A stretch of 64,000 bases of DNA. It comes from an uncultured Oscillospiraceae bacterium (GTDB taxonomy: Bacteria; Bacillota; Clostridia; Oscillospirales; Oscillospiraceae). The stretch covers positions 8,389 through 72,388 of the forward strand of contig CAKTTB010000011.1 in the NCBI GenBank assembly GCA_934613505.1, written 5' to 3'. The notes under the pieces are model-generated. The model had not been told where the DNA came from. It saw only the letters and a program-made list of their open reading frames with translations, and ran no database searches. Each line of letters begins with the position of its first letter. Position 1 is the stretch's first letter. A program made the position numbers and the translations under genes. Of this stretch, positions 52,442 through 60,657 are shown piece after piece.

Positions 52442-52755
52442 TGTATAACCGTTATGTTCCGGACGCCGCCGGCGTCTATCGGCAGACCACTGTGGAGACG
52501 GTGCCGGATATCCCGGACACACCGCCGCAGCCGCCTGTACAGCCGGCCGCGCCTCCCCTTCCGCCTCCGCCGCCGGCTTTGGCGGCGGAACCGGGCCGCA
52601 GATCGCTCTCCGGTCTTCTCGAGCGGTTTCTGCCGCGCGGGATGGACACGGGAGATCTGCTGGTCCTGCTGATTTTGATCCTGCTCGCCGTGGACGGTGA
52701 GGAAGAGGATTCGCTGTCCGTCATTCTGACGATCGCAGCGTTTTTACTGTCGTGA
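52438..52755 (+). CDS. Unknown Pro-rich protein with a C-terminal membrane hairpin (105 aa)
   Basis: The third cassette gene starts inside the stop of the second (ATGA), with AAAGGAG upstream. Residues 1-60 are Pro-rich; the end is DTGDLLVLLILILLAVDGEEEDSLSVILTIAAFLLS, two hydrophobic helices joined by an acidic turn DGEEED. Such a short double-helix tail would insert as a hairpin in the membrane. Together the three products might form a membrane-attached complex. The role is unknown. Confidence 0.65.
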   Translation: MMYNRYVPDAAGVYRQTTVETVPDIPDTPPQPPVQPAAPPLPPPPPALAAEPGRRSLSGLLERFLPRGMDTGDLLVLLILILLAVDGEEEDSLSVILTIAAFLLS

Positions 52756-53508
52756 TCAGGTGAACGGCGATGTGCCGTCCGGCAGGACGAAGACATCCTG
52801 GAACGCTTCATCGCCGGCGGCCAAAATCTCAAGGCCGGTCTGCAGCGCATCGTAGACGATCTCGTCCTGCAGCTTCATGATGCCCTCGGTCAGAAGGCCG
52901 TAATCGAGGCTGATCCAGTATTCGCGGCGGACGGTGTCCTCCTCCGCGGCGACGAAGATCTGCTGGCCGGAGTCATAGCGGTCGTCGGTGATAAACTCGC
53001 CGTCCGTGATGCTCAGCGGCGGAAGAATGTCGATCTGCTCATAGGTCAGGATGCCGATCAGATCGTCCATCGTCATATCCTCCGTGACCGGCAGCTGCCG
53101 GACCGAAGGGTCAGACGCGTACCAGACATAGCGCGTCTGGCCGTCCGTCAGAATATGCCGTTCCCGGCTGCCGCTGCGCAGGATCGCGCTGATCATATGA
53201 TCCGACACCCACAGCTCGACCTCACTGTCCTGCCCGACGCCGTTCAGACGGCGGGTGACGGTATAGGTCTGGTGGTAGTACTGCGGGCGGTGCAGGCTGC
53301 GCACGATGCTCTGGACATTCTCGCGGGTGACGTCCAGCAGTGCAGCCTCCGGCTGGTCGGGCGGCTGTTCGCCTGTCTGCGCGCTCTGCGCGGCGTCCGG
53401 CAGGACGATCGACTCGCGCTGGTTCTGCCGGAGATTTCCGAGAAACAGCCCCGTGATCAGGCCGATGACGACAAGCGTCGCCAGCACGAACAGCAGAAGC
53501 GTGCGCAT
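52756..53508 (-). CDS. Membrane-anchored exported protein of unknown function (250 aa)
   Basis: One N-terminal anchor (LLLFVLATLVVIGLITGLFLG) and then an exported domain with a TRENVQSIVRSLHRPQYYHQTYTV start and repeated strand-rich segments (EVELWVSDHMISAILRSG; YWISLDYGLLTEGIMKLQDEIVY). It looks like an outer-surface protein of the LolA/YabE-like type in clostridia, but I cannot assign a family. It lies 63 bp after wecB and is convergent with the cassette; the two stop codons touch. Confidence 0.65.
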   Translation of the reverse strand: MRTLLLFVLATLVVIGLITGLFLGNLRQNQRESIVLPDAAQSAQTGEQPPDQPEAALLDVTRENVQSIVRSLHRPQYYHQTYTVTRRLNGVGQDSEVELWVSDHMISAILRSGSRERHILTDGQTRYVWYASDPSVRQLPVTEDMTMDDLIGILTYEQIDILPPLSITDGEFITDDRYDSGQQIFVAAEEDTVRREYWISLDYGLLTEGIMKLQDEIVYDALQTGLEILAAGDEAFQDVFVLPDGTSPFT

Positions 53509-53571
53509 ATTTTTCCGGTTCTGCTCCGTTGTCCGTCACCGTCCTTTCCGGAAGCATTCTGAAAAGAGCAA

Positions 53572-54720
53572 TTATGCCATAAAGTCAGCAGGCTTCTGCT
53601 CCGTGCGGCCGAAATGCCACAAGATCGCCTGCACGATGCGTTCGCTTGCATGGCCGTCGCCGTAGGGGTTGACGGCCTTTGCCATACCCGCGTAGGCCGC
53701 CGGATCGTCCAGCAGCTCGTTTGCGAGTCTTACGATCTCTTCTTTTTCCACGCCGGCGAGCTTCGCCGTCCCGGCGGCGATGGCCTCGGGGCGCTCGGTC
53801 TCGCGGCGCATGACGAGGACCGGCTTGCCAAGAGCCGGCGCCTCCTCCTGCAATCCGCCGGAGTCGGTCATGACCATGTAGCAGCGGGCAATGAGGTTGT
53901 GCATTTCCTCCACGTCCACGGGGTCGATCAGATGGATCCGGTCGTGGCCGCCGAGCAGCGGGAAGACGCAGTCGCGCACGACGGGGCTGAGGTGAACGGG
54001 ATAGACGACCTCGACATCAGGGTGCGTATCCACGACCTCCAGAATGGCGTGCATGATGTCTTCCATGGGTTTGCCGTAGTTTTCCCGCCGGTGGCAGGTG
54101 ACGGCGATGATGCGCCGGTTCTTGAAATCCAGCTCGTTGAGAAGCGCCGTCGGGAAGGTGAAATCGTCCTTCACCGTGTAGCGCATGGCGTCGATGGCCG
54201 TATTGCCGGTGATGAAGATATCGCCCATGATGGACTCGCGGCGGAGATTGTCCGCGTTGGCCTTCGTCGGTGAGAAATGCAGATCGGCGATATCGCCGAC
54301 GAGCGTGCGGTTCATCTCCTCGGGGAAGGGCGAGTATTTATCCCACGTGCGAAGCCCAGCCTCGACATGGCCGACCTTCACCTGATGGTAAAACGCGGCG
54401 AGCGCGCCGGCGAACGTGGTGGACGTGTCGCCGTGGACGAGGACAAGGTCTGGCTTGACGGTATCGAGTACCTCGTCCATGCCGAGAAGGGTCTTCGTCG
54501 TGATGGTGGAGAGCGTCTGGCGCTTTTCCATGATATGAAGATCATAGTCACCCGTCAGGCGGAAGATCTCCATGACGGAATCGAGCATTTCCCGGTGCTG
54601 GCCGGTCAGGCAGACGACGCTTTCGATCTCGTCGTTCGCCTGCAGCGCCTTGACAAGGGGCGCCATTTTGATGGCCTCCGGCCGGGTGCCGAAGACGGAC
54701 ATGACTTTCAGCTTATTCAT
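53572..54720 (-). CDS. wecB: UDP-N-acetylglucosamine 2-epimerase (non-hydrolysing)
   Basis: It interconverts UDP-GlcNAc and UDP-ManNAc in the cytoplasm. The 382-residue protein begins KLKVMSVFGTRPEAIKMAPL and contains VHGDTSTTFAGALAAFYHQ, GHVEAGLRTWDKYSPFPEEMNR, VTCHRRENYGKP and DSGGLQEEAPALGKPVLVMR, all typical. The start at 54720 overlaps tagO by eight bases, and GGAGGAACCGC precedes it. UDP-ManNAc with the tagO product fits teichoic-acid-like or secondary wall polymer synthesis. Confidence 0.96.
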   Translation of the reverse strand: MNKLKVMSVFGTRPEAIKMAPLVKALQANDEIESVVCLTGQHREMLDSVMEIFRLTGDYDLHIMEKRQTLSTITTKTLLGMDEVLDTVKPDLVLVHGDTSTTFAGALAAFYHQVKVGHVEAGLRTWDKYSPFPEEMNRTLVGDIADLHFSPTKANADNLRRESIMGDIFITGNTAIDAMRYTVKDDFTFPTALLNELDFKNRRIIAVTCHRRENYGKPMEDIMHAILEVVDTHPDVEVVYPVHLSPVVRDCVFPLLGGHDRIHLIDPVDVEEMHNLIARCYMVMTDSGGLQEEAPALGKPVLVMRRETERPEAIAAGTAKLAGVEKEEIVRLANELLDDPAAYAGMAKAVNPYGDGHASERIVQAILWHFGRTEQKPADFMA

Positions 54721-55810
54721 GCGGTTCCTCCTGTTTTTCCTCTTCCGGAGCATCCTCCTGTGCATCCTCGTCCGGGTCGCGCCTGGCGAAAATGACCTTA
54801 AAGCCGATGGCGCTGACCACGAAAATGGCCGCGATCAGGATGAGTGCCTTCAGTTCGCCCGACGACGTCAGCAGCACGGCCGCAAGACCCAGAATGCCGG
54901 AGAGCATATAGGCGATGGCCACGGACTGCTTCTGCGAGAAGCCCATGTCGATGAGCCGGTGGTGGAAATGGCCGCGGTCGGCCTTCATGGGGTTCTGCCC
55001 CTTCGCCACGCGGCGCAGGAAGGCAAAACAGATATCGAAGATCGGGATACCGAGGATCAAAAACGGCACGGCAAACGAGATGATCGCGTACATCTTGAAC
55101 AGGCCAGTAATGGAGAGCGTGGCCAGAATATAGCCGAGAAACGTCGAGCCGGTATCGCCCATGAAGATCTTGGCGGGGTTCATGTTGTACGGAATAAAAC
55201 CGAGGCATGCGCCGAAAAGCGCGCAGAGGATGATGGCAATATTGATCTCCTTGACCATCAGGGCAATGACGATCAGCGAAGCGGTCGAGATGGCGGACAC
55301 GCCGACGGCAAGACCGTCGAGGCCGTCAATGAAGTTGACGGCGTTGGTGATGGCGACGATCCAGATGATCGTCACCGGGATGGTCAGCCAGCCGAGGTTC
55401 AGATACGTCGCCTCGGAGAAGACGTTCGGGTTGGAAACGAACTGGATGGTGCAGCCGTGCCACGCCGCGACGCCGGCCGCGGCGATCTGGACGAGCAGCT
55501 TCGGCAGGGCCTTGAGCGCCATGATATCGTCCAGCACGCCGAGGATCACGATCATGACCGCACCGAGCAGGATGCCCTGCATCTGCCGCTCAATGTCGGC
55601 AAAGACCAGCACGGACAGCAAAAACGCCAGAAAGATCGCAAGGCCGCCCATACGGGGGATCGGCACCTTGTGCATGCGGCGGTTATCCTTCGGCACGTCG
55701 ATCGCGCCGACCTTGCAGGCCAGCGCCTTGACCATCGGCGTGGACGCGAACGACACGGCTGCGGCGACGAGCATCGCCAGCAGCATGTAAACGACTTGTT
55801 TTGTTGTCAT
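54713..55810 (-). CDS. tagO: Undecaprenyl-phosphate GlcNAc-1-phosphate transferase (MraY/WecA family)
   Basis: A 365-residue integral membrane enzyme that starts wall-polymer synthesis by moving GlcNAc-1-P to undecaprenyl phosphate. Eleven-helix layout; motifs: PRMGGLAIFLAF near 52, LGVLDDIMAL, NAVNFIDGLDGLAVG, IFMGDTGSTFLGY and the HIHH-like box in ADRGHFHHRL (about 277). An acidic C-terminal tail (DPDEDAQEDAPEEEKQEE) follows. It heads the tagO-wecB pair. Confidence 0.93.
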   Translation of the reverse strand: MTTKQVVYMLLAMLVAAAVSFASTPMVKALACKVGAIDVPKDNRRMHKVPIPRMGGLAIFLAFLLSVLVFADIERQMQGILLGAVMIVILGVLDDIMALKALPKLLVQIAAAGVAAWHGCTIQFVSNPNVFSEATYLNLGWLTIPVTIIWIVAITNAVNFIDGLDGLAVGVSAISTASLIVIALMVKEINIAIILCALFGACLGFIPYNMNPAKIFMGDTGSTFLGYILATLSITGLFKMYAIISFAVPFLILGIPIFDICFAFLRRVAKGQNPMKADRGHFHHRLIDMGFSQKQSVAIAYMLSGILGLAAVLLTSSGELKALILIAAIFVVSAIGFKVIFARRDPDEDAQEDAPEEEKQEEPHE

Positions 55811-55850
55811 AATGATTGATTAACCTTGTTGGAGGCCGACGCTCTGCTCA

Positions 55851-55958
55851 TGTAGGGGCCGATGCCCACATCGCCCCGGCAGAATATGGCCGTTTTTACG
55901 GAAATCTACGGCGAATTCGCAGCTTCCCAACGGGCCGATGTGGGCATCGGCCCCTACA
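55851..55958. repeat. 108-bp GTAGGGGC-family element with 23-bp inverted ends
   Basis: TGTAGGGGCCGATGCCCACATCG-type ends: 23 bp at 55851-55873 and their perfect complement at 55936-55958. The interior (about 60 bp) is shared with the degenerate copy at 21245-21337. It is MITE-like, without an ORF, between tagO and trpS. Confidence 0.8.
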
Positions 55959-55980
55959 GGGAAGCAGCAGACTCCGTGCG

Positions 55981-56973
55981 TTACCGCGCGACGAAGCCGA
56001 CTTTTTTGTAGACCTTGCGGAGGGTCTTGTTGGCGAGATAGGAGGCGCGCTCGGCGCCCTCTTTGTAGATGCTCTCGAGGTACGTCTTGTCGCCGAGCAG
56101 CTGCTCGGTCTTTTCGCGGATGGGACGGACAAGCTCGACGACAGCTTCGCCGACGGCGGGCTTGAACACGCCGTAGCCCTGATCGGCAAACTCGGCCTCG
56201 GCTTCGTCGACCGACTTGCCGGTGGCGGCGCAGTAGATGGTCAGAAGGTTGGAAATGCCGGGCTTGTTGTCCTTATCAAAGCGGACAGCCGTCTCGCAGT
56301 CGGTGACGGCACGCTTGAACTTTCGCATGATGTCCTCCGGCTTGTCCATGAGGAAGACGCAGCCGTCGGGGTCGGACTTGGACATCTTGTTTTCGGGGTT
56401 GCCGAGGCTCATGATGCGCGCGCCCATCTTGGGGATGAACGCCTCGGGGAGCTTGAAGGTGTCGGGGAAGGAATTGTTGAAGCGCGCGCCGATGTCGCGG
56501 CAAAGCTCGACATGCTGGCGCTGATCCTCGCCAACGGGGACGAGATCGGTCTGATAGAGCAGGATATCGGCCGCCATGAGGACCGGGTAGGTAAAGAGGC
56601 CGGCCGTGATATTGTCGGCGTGCTGCTGCGACTTCATCTTGAACTGCGTCATGCGGGACAGCTCGCCGAACTGCGTATAGCAGCCCAGCACCCAGCTGAG
56701 TTCCGCGTGCTGCGGCACGTGCGACTGGATGAACATGATATTTTTCTTCGGGTCAAGGCCGCAGGCGATATACTGCGCGAGCTGCTCAAGGCTTCTGCGG
56801 CGCAGATCGGCCGGCACCTGCCGGACGGTAATGGCGTGCATATCGACGATGCAATAGACGCACTCATATTCATCCTGCAGCGCGACCCAGTTTTTGATGG
56901 CTCCCATATAGGACCCGAGCGTCAGATCACCGCTGGGCTGGATACCGGAAAAGATACGTTTTTTTTCGTCCAT
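55981..56973 (-). CDS. trpS: Tryptophanyl-tRNA synthetase
   Basis: A class I synthetase charging tRNA-Trp, 330 residues. Motifs: IFSGIQPSGDLTLGSYMGAI (the HIGH-like place at the start), ILLYQTDLVPVGEDQRQHVEL, and KMSKSDP (NKMSKSDPDG). The start at 56973 has GAAGGAC upstream; longer frames reach into the promoter region. It diverges from gltX with 139 bp between. I see no T-box in this short interval. Confidence 0.96.
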   Translation of the reverse strand: MDEKKRIFSGIQPSGDLTLGSYMGAIKNWVALQDEYECVYCIVDMHAITVRQVPADLRRRSLEQLAQYIACGLDPKKNIMFIQSHVPQHAELSWVLGCYTQFGELSRMTQFKMKSQQHADNITAGLFTYPVLMAADILLYQTDLVPVGEDQRQHVELCRDIGARFNNSFPDTFKLPEAFIPKMGARIMSLGNPENKMSKSDPDGCVFLMDKPEDIMRKFKRAVTDCETAVRFDKDNKPGISNLLTIYCAATGKSVDEAEAEFADQGYGVFKPAVGEAVVELVRPIREKTEQLLGDKTYLESIYKEGAERASYLANKTLRKVYKKVGFVAR

Positions 56974-57045
56974 GATACGTCCTTCTTTCTGTTTTACATA
57001 GTTGTGAGTATCATACCACAAATGGTTACAATCCGCAATCAACGA

Positions 57046-57074
57046 TTGACTGTTTCTGAAAAAAACTATATAAT
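57046..57074 (+). promoter_or_regulatory. gltX promoter
   Basis: TTGACT (57046-57051), 17 bp, TATAAT (57069-57074). The divergent trpS promoter is probably TTGCGG / TATGAT in reverse at about 57014-57042. Confidence 0.8.
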
Positions 57075-57112
57075 GTTCACACTGTATTTATATTTATTGG
57101 AGGACAGTCATC

Positions 57113-58600
57113 ATGGATTTTTTTGAGCAGATGGAAGCGCGCATCCCGCACGGCGAGGTCCGCACCCGCTTTGCTCCCAGCCCCACAGGCTATATGCACG
57201 TCGGCAATCTGCGCACGGCCCTGTATACATGGCTGATCGCGCGCCACAACCATGGCAAGTTCATTCTCCGCATCGAGGACACCGATCAGGGCCGCCTGGT
57301 CGAGGGCGCGGTCGACGTCATCTACAAGACGATGGCCGAATGCGGGCTTGACCACGACGAAGGCCCCGACGTCGGCGGCCCCGTCGGCCCGTATATCCAG
57401 TCCGAGCGGCGCGAGCTGTTCGGCAAGTACGCAAAGCTCCTGTGCGAAAAGGGCGGCGCGTATTACTGCTTCTGCCAGAAATCCGAAGAGGAAGAGGACG
57501 CCGCAGAGCCGGGCGCGATCAAAAAGCATGTCTGCGCCTGCCGCGATCTGCCGCTGGAGGAGGCGAAAAAGCACGTCGAGGCCGGCGAGCCGTTCGTCAT
57601 CCGGCAGCGCATCCCGCACGAGGGTTCGACCACGTTCCACGACGCGTCCTTCGGCGATATCACGGTGGAAAATAAAGAACTGGAGGATCAGGTGCTTCTG
57701 AAATCCGACGGTCTGCCAACGTACAACTTTGCAAACGTCGTCGACGATCATCTGATGGGCATCACGCACGTCGTGCGCGGCAGCGAGTATCTGTCCTCCG
57801 CGCCCAAGTATAACCTGCTGTATGAGGCGTTCGGCTGGGAGATCCCGACGTATGTCCACTGCTCCCCTGTCATGCGCGACGCACAGCACAAGATGTCCAA
57901 GCGCAACGGCGACCCGAGCTATGAGGATCTGATCCGCGAGGGCTATCTGACAGACGCCGTTCTCAACTATGTGGCGCTGCTGGGCTGGAGTCCGAAGGGC
58001 GAAAACGCGGAGCGTGAGTTCTTCACGCTGCAGGAGCTGGCGGAGATCTTTGATATCTCCGGCATTTCCAAGTCCCCGGCTGTCTTCGATCTGGACAAGC
58101 TGCGCTGGATGAACGCGGAATATATGAAAAAGCTCAGACCCGACGCGTTCTACGCCAAGGCCGAGCCGGTCCTGAAGTCTGTCATCCACGATCCCGCGAT
58201 CGATCTGCGCGCCGTCGCCGCGCTGGTGCAGCCGCGCTGCGAGATCCTGTCCGACCTGCCCGAGCGCGTCGACTTCATCGACAAGCTGCCGGACTACTCG
58301 ACCGATCTCTACATCCACAAGAAGTCCAAGACGACGCTGGAAAACAGTCTTGCCTCCCTGCAGGCCATTCTGCCGGTGCTGGAAGGGCTGGATACATGGA
58401 CGAATGAAAGCCTTTACGAAGCGCTCGTCGCGCTGGCGGCAAAGCTGGAGGTCAAGAACTCCGTCGTTCTGTGGCCGCTGCGCGTAGCCGTATCCGGCAA
58501 GGCGTCCACGCCCGGCGGCGCAACGGAGCTTTGCGCGCTGCTGGGTAAGGAAACTTCGATTGAGCGTATTAAAGAAGGAATTGCATTGCTGCAAGGTTGA
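57113..58600 (+). CDS. gltX: Glutamyl-tRNA synthetase
   Basis: A 495-residue discriminating or non-discriminating GluRS. It has [22 protein letters not shown] (the HIGH-like HVGN), [12 protein letters not shown], a zinc-region with CFCQ...CACRD-like cysteines (about 118-145), KMSKRNGDP, and the anticodon-binding C-terminal domain to [27 protein letters not shown] precedes the ATG. It stands alone. Confidence 0.96.
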   Translation: MDFFEQMEARIPHGEVRTRFAPSPTGYMHVGNLRTALYTWLIARHNHGKFILRIEDTDQGRLVEGAVDVIYKTMAECGLDHDEGPDVGGPVGPYIQSERRELFGKYAKLLCEKGGAYYCFCQKSEEEEDAAEPGAIKKHVCACRDLPLEEAKKHVEAGEPFVIRQRIPHEGSTTFHDASFGDITVENKELEDQVLLKSDGLPTYNFANVVDDHLMGITHVVRGSEYLSSAPKYNLLYEAFGWEIPTYVHCSPVMRDAQHKMSKRNGDPSYEDLIREGYLTDAVLNYVALLGWSPKGENAEREFFTLQELAEIFDISGISKSPAVFDLDKLRWMNAEYMKKLRPDAFYAKAEPVLKSVIHDPAIDLRAVAALVQPRCEILSDLPERVDFIDKLPDYSTDLYIHKKSKTTLENSLASLQAILPVLEGLDTWTNESLYEALVALAAKLEVKNSVVLWPLRVAVSGKASTPGGATELCALLGKETSIERIKEGIALLQG

Positions 58601-58609
58601 TAGTCTCCT

Positions 58610-59115
58610 ACAAATTTGCGACTGCTGTCCCACTTTTTCTTTTGCTTCTCCAAAAGAAAAAGTGGCAAAAAGAAAACGAGCCTGAGGGGATTTCGATTTC
58701 CCCTCAGACTCCCTTGAACCGACCAAGAAAACCGCTTCGGTTTTCTTGGATCTTTCCCGCGAAGACTGACAAATAGGCGTAAAAAATCCCCTTTACGCGC
58801 ATCACTTGCCTCTCAGTCGCCTGCGGCGACAGCTCTCCCAGAGGGAGAGCCAAGGGTCTATGCAAATACGTACCATTCAGCAAATTTTGGTGGCAGTTTC
58901 TATTGACTGCACCCATTCAAAGGCAGCAGCTAACAAATTTGATTCTTACCTAACGTGCGGCGCGTACCAAAGCGCTCGTAAGGTGACTGAATGCGAATGA
59001 AGAGACTAACAAATTCGTTGTCTGCTTAAACCGCATTGCAGCACAAGCCCCGCGTCCCCACGCACTCTTTTCTCCCCTGTCTTTTCTCTTGCGAGAGAAA
59101 AGACAGGGTCGCCGA
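58610..59115 (+). repeat. About 500-bp non-coding repeat with covarying hairpins, copy 2
   Basis: The gap between gltX and spoIVA has no gene. It contains, in order, hairpins at 58630-58665 (CCACTTTTTCTTTTG / CAAAAGAAAAAGTGG), 58682-58707 (CTGAGGGGA / TCCCCTCAG), 58723-58749 (CCAAGAAAACCG / CGGTTTTCTTGG), an extra CAGTCGCC...GGCGACAG plus CTCTCCC...GGGAGAG pair (58814-58855), a core with GCAAATACGTAC and TTACCTAACG, and a hairpin at 59076-59107 (CCTGTCTTTTCTCT / AGAGAAAAGACAGG). It aligns along its length with the reverse complement of 4101-4560. Confidence 0.75.
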
Positions 59116-59123
59116 AGGCATAA

Positions 59124-59156
59124 CCGCACCCGGTTTTTCGGGTGCGGCTGTTTTTT
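59124..59156 (+). terminator. Terminator between the repeat and spoIVA
   Basis: CCGCACCCG / CGGGTGCGG with TTTTTT on the plus side. On the minus strand it lies directly after the spoIVA stop. Confidence 0.7.
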
Positions 59157-59158
59157 AC

Positions 59159-60637
59159 TCACAGAAGAATACAGATCATCCCGCCGGTGTTTTCGTTGAT
59201 CATGCGGCCGAGGGTGCGCGTGAGCTTCTGGCGGGCATCGTCCGGCATGCGGGTGATCTTTGCCGTGACGCCCTCCGAGACCAGCTCGTAGAGAGATTTG
59301 CCGAAAATATTGCTCTGCCAGAGCTTCTCGGTGTCCTCCTCGTACTCGTTCAGCAGGTACGTGATGAGCTGCTGCGATTCCTGTTCGCCGCCGACCATCG
59401 GGCTGATCTCCGTCTCGATCTCCGCGCGCATCATGTGGATGGACGGCGCGCTGGCGCGCAGGCGGACGGCATAATTGCCGTTTTTGCGGATGATCTCCGG
59501 CTTTTCGAGCTTCAGCTCCTCCGCGCCGGGCATGACGATGCCGTAACCGGTGGCGCGGACCTGCTCCAATGCGGTCTGCACCTTGTCGTAAAGTTTTTTG
59601 GTCTGTGCGAGCTCCCGCAGCAGCTGCATGAGCGATTCATCGTCGCTGATCTCCATGCCGGCCTGCCGGGAAAGCTCCTCATAGAACAGTGTCTGCGGCA
59701 GCTGCAGCTCACAGCTGACCGTCCCGGTGCCAAGGTCGACCGCCTGCACGCGGAACGCGTCGACGCAGTCCAGCTCCTGCAGCTTGCCCATAACGCTCTC
59801 GGCCTCGCGCAGGCTGCCCAGCTCGGCGGCGCGCGCCAGCATGGCGTCATAGAGCACCGCCTTGACCGGATGATCGTCCGGCAGCGCGCGCACCCAGCTT
59901 GGCAGGAAGAACCGCAGCTCCTCCACCGGGAACGCGTACATAACGGCGGACAGCAGCTCCTGAATTTCGCCCGTCTGCATGGTCATGCAGTCCATGGCCA
60001 GCGCTTCGACGCCGTAGCGGCTGCGGATGCTCCGGCAGATCGACGCTGCCTGCTCCTGCGATGGCGACTGCGAGTTGACGACGACCACGAAGGGCTTGCC
60101 CGTCTTCTGCATATCCGCGATCGCGCGCTCCTCGGCCTGTACATAGTCCTCGCGCGGCAGGTCTGTCACGCTGCCGTCGGTCGTAATCACGACGCCGATG
60201 GAGCTGTGTTCCTCCATGACCTTGCGCGTGCCGAGTTCCGCGGCCTGCGCCATCGGGATCTCTTCCGCGGCCCACGGCGTTGTGACCATGCGCGGCTTGC
60301 CGTCCTCCGTATCGCCGACCGCGCCCGGCACCATATAGCCCACGGAATCGATGAGCCGGACCTGCAGCGTCGTTTTGCCGTCCGGACTGATGCGCGCGGC
60401 TTCATTCGGGATGAACTTCGGCTCGGCGGTCATGATCGTTTTGCCAGAGCCGGACTGCGGCAGCTCGTCGGTCGCGCGGGCGCGCTCGTAGACGTTTTCG
60501 ATGTTTGGCAGCACCAGCTGCTCCATGAACCGCTTGATAAACGTTGATTTTCCCGTCCGCACCGGGCCGACGACGCCGATGTAGATCGTGCCGTTCGTCC
60601 GGCCGGCAATCTGTTCGTAGATCGAGTGTTGTTCCAT
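59159..60637 (-). CDS. spoIVA: Stage IV sporulation protein A
   Basis: SpoIVA is the ATPase that polymerises on the forespore surface as the base of the spore coat. The 492-residue protein has an N-terminal TRAFAC-type P-loop (YIGVVGPVRTGKSTFIKRFM, about 20-39), RLIDSVGYMVPGA, VVITTDGSVTDLPRE, and the C-terminal SpoIVA domains (WVRALPDDHPVK; GYGIVMPGAEELKLEKPEI). The start MEQHSIYEQIAGRTNG has GGAGGGCAGG upstream. Its presence shows the organism is descended from spore formers and probably sporulates. It lies 20 bp after the SPOCS gene. Confidence 0.97.
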   Translation of the reverse strand: MEQHSIYEQIAGRTNGTIYIGVVGPVRTGKSTFIKRFMEQLVLPNIENVYERARATDELPQSGSGKTIMTAEPKFIPNEAARISPDGKTTLQVRLIDSVGYMVPGAVGDTEDGKPRMVTTPWAAEEIPMAQAAELGTRKVMEEHSSIGVVITTDGSVTDLPREDYVQAEERAIADMQKTGKPFVVVVNSQSPSQEQAASICRSIRSRYGVEALAMDCMTMQTGEIQELLSAVMYAFPVEELRFFLPSWVRALPDDHPVKAVLYDAMLARAAELGSLREAESVMGKLQELDCVDAFRVQAVDLGTGTVSCELQLPQTLFYEELSRQAGMEISDDESLMQLLRELAQTKKLYDKVQTALEQVRATGYGIVMPGAEELKLEKPEIIRKNGNYAVRLRASAPSIHMMRAEIETEISPMVGGEQESQQLITYLLNEYEEDTEKLWQSNIFGKSLYELVSEGVTAKITRMPDDARQKLTRTLGRMINENTGGMICILL

Positions 60638-60657
60638 ATTCCTGCCCTCCTGCGCCG

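Noticed and set aside
56974..57112. T-box riboswitch before trpS or gltX
   Set aside because: The 139-bp divergent interval is filled by two promoters, and no AGGGTGG-like T-box motif or antiterminator is visible.
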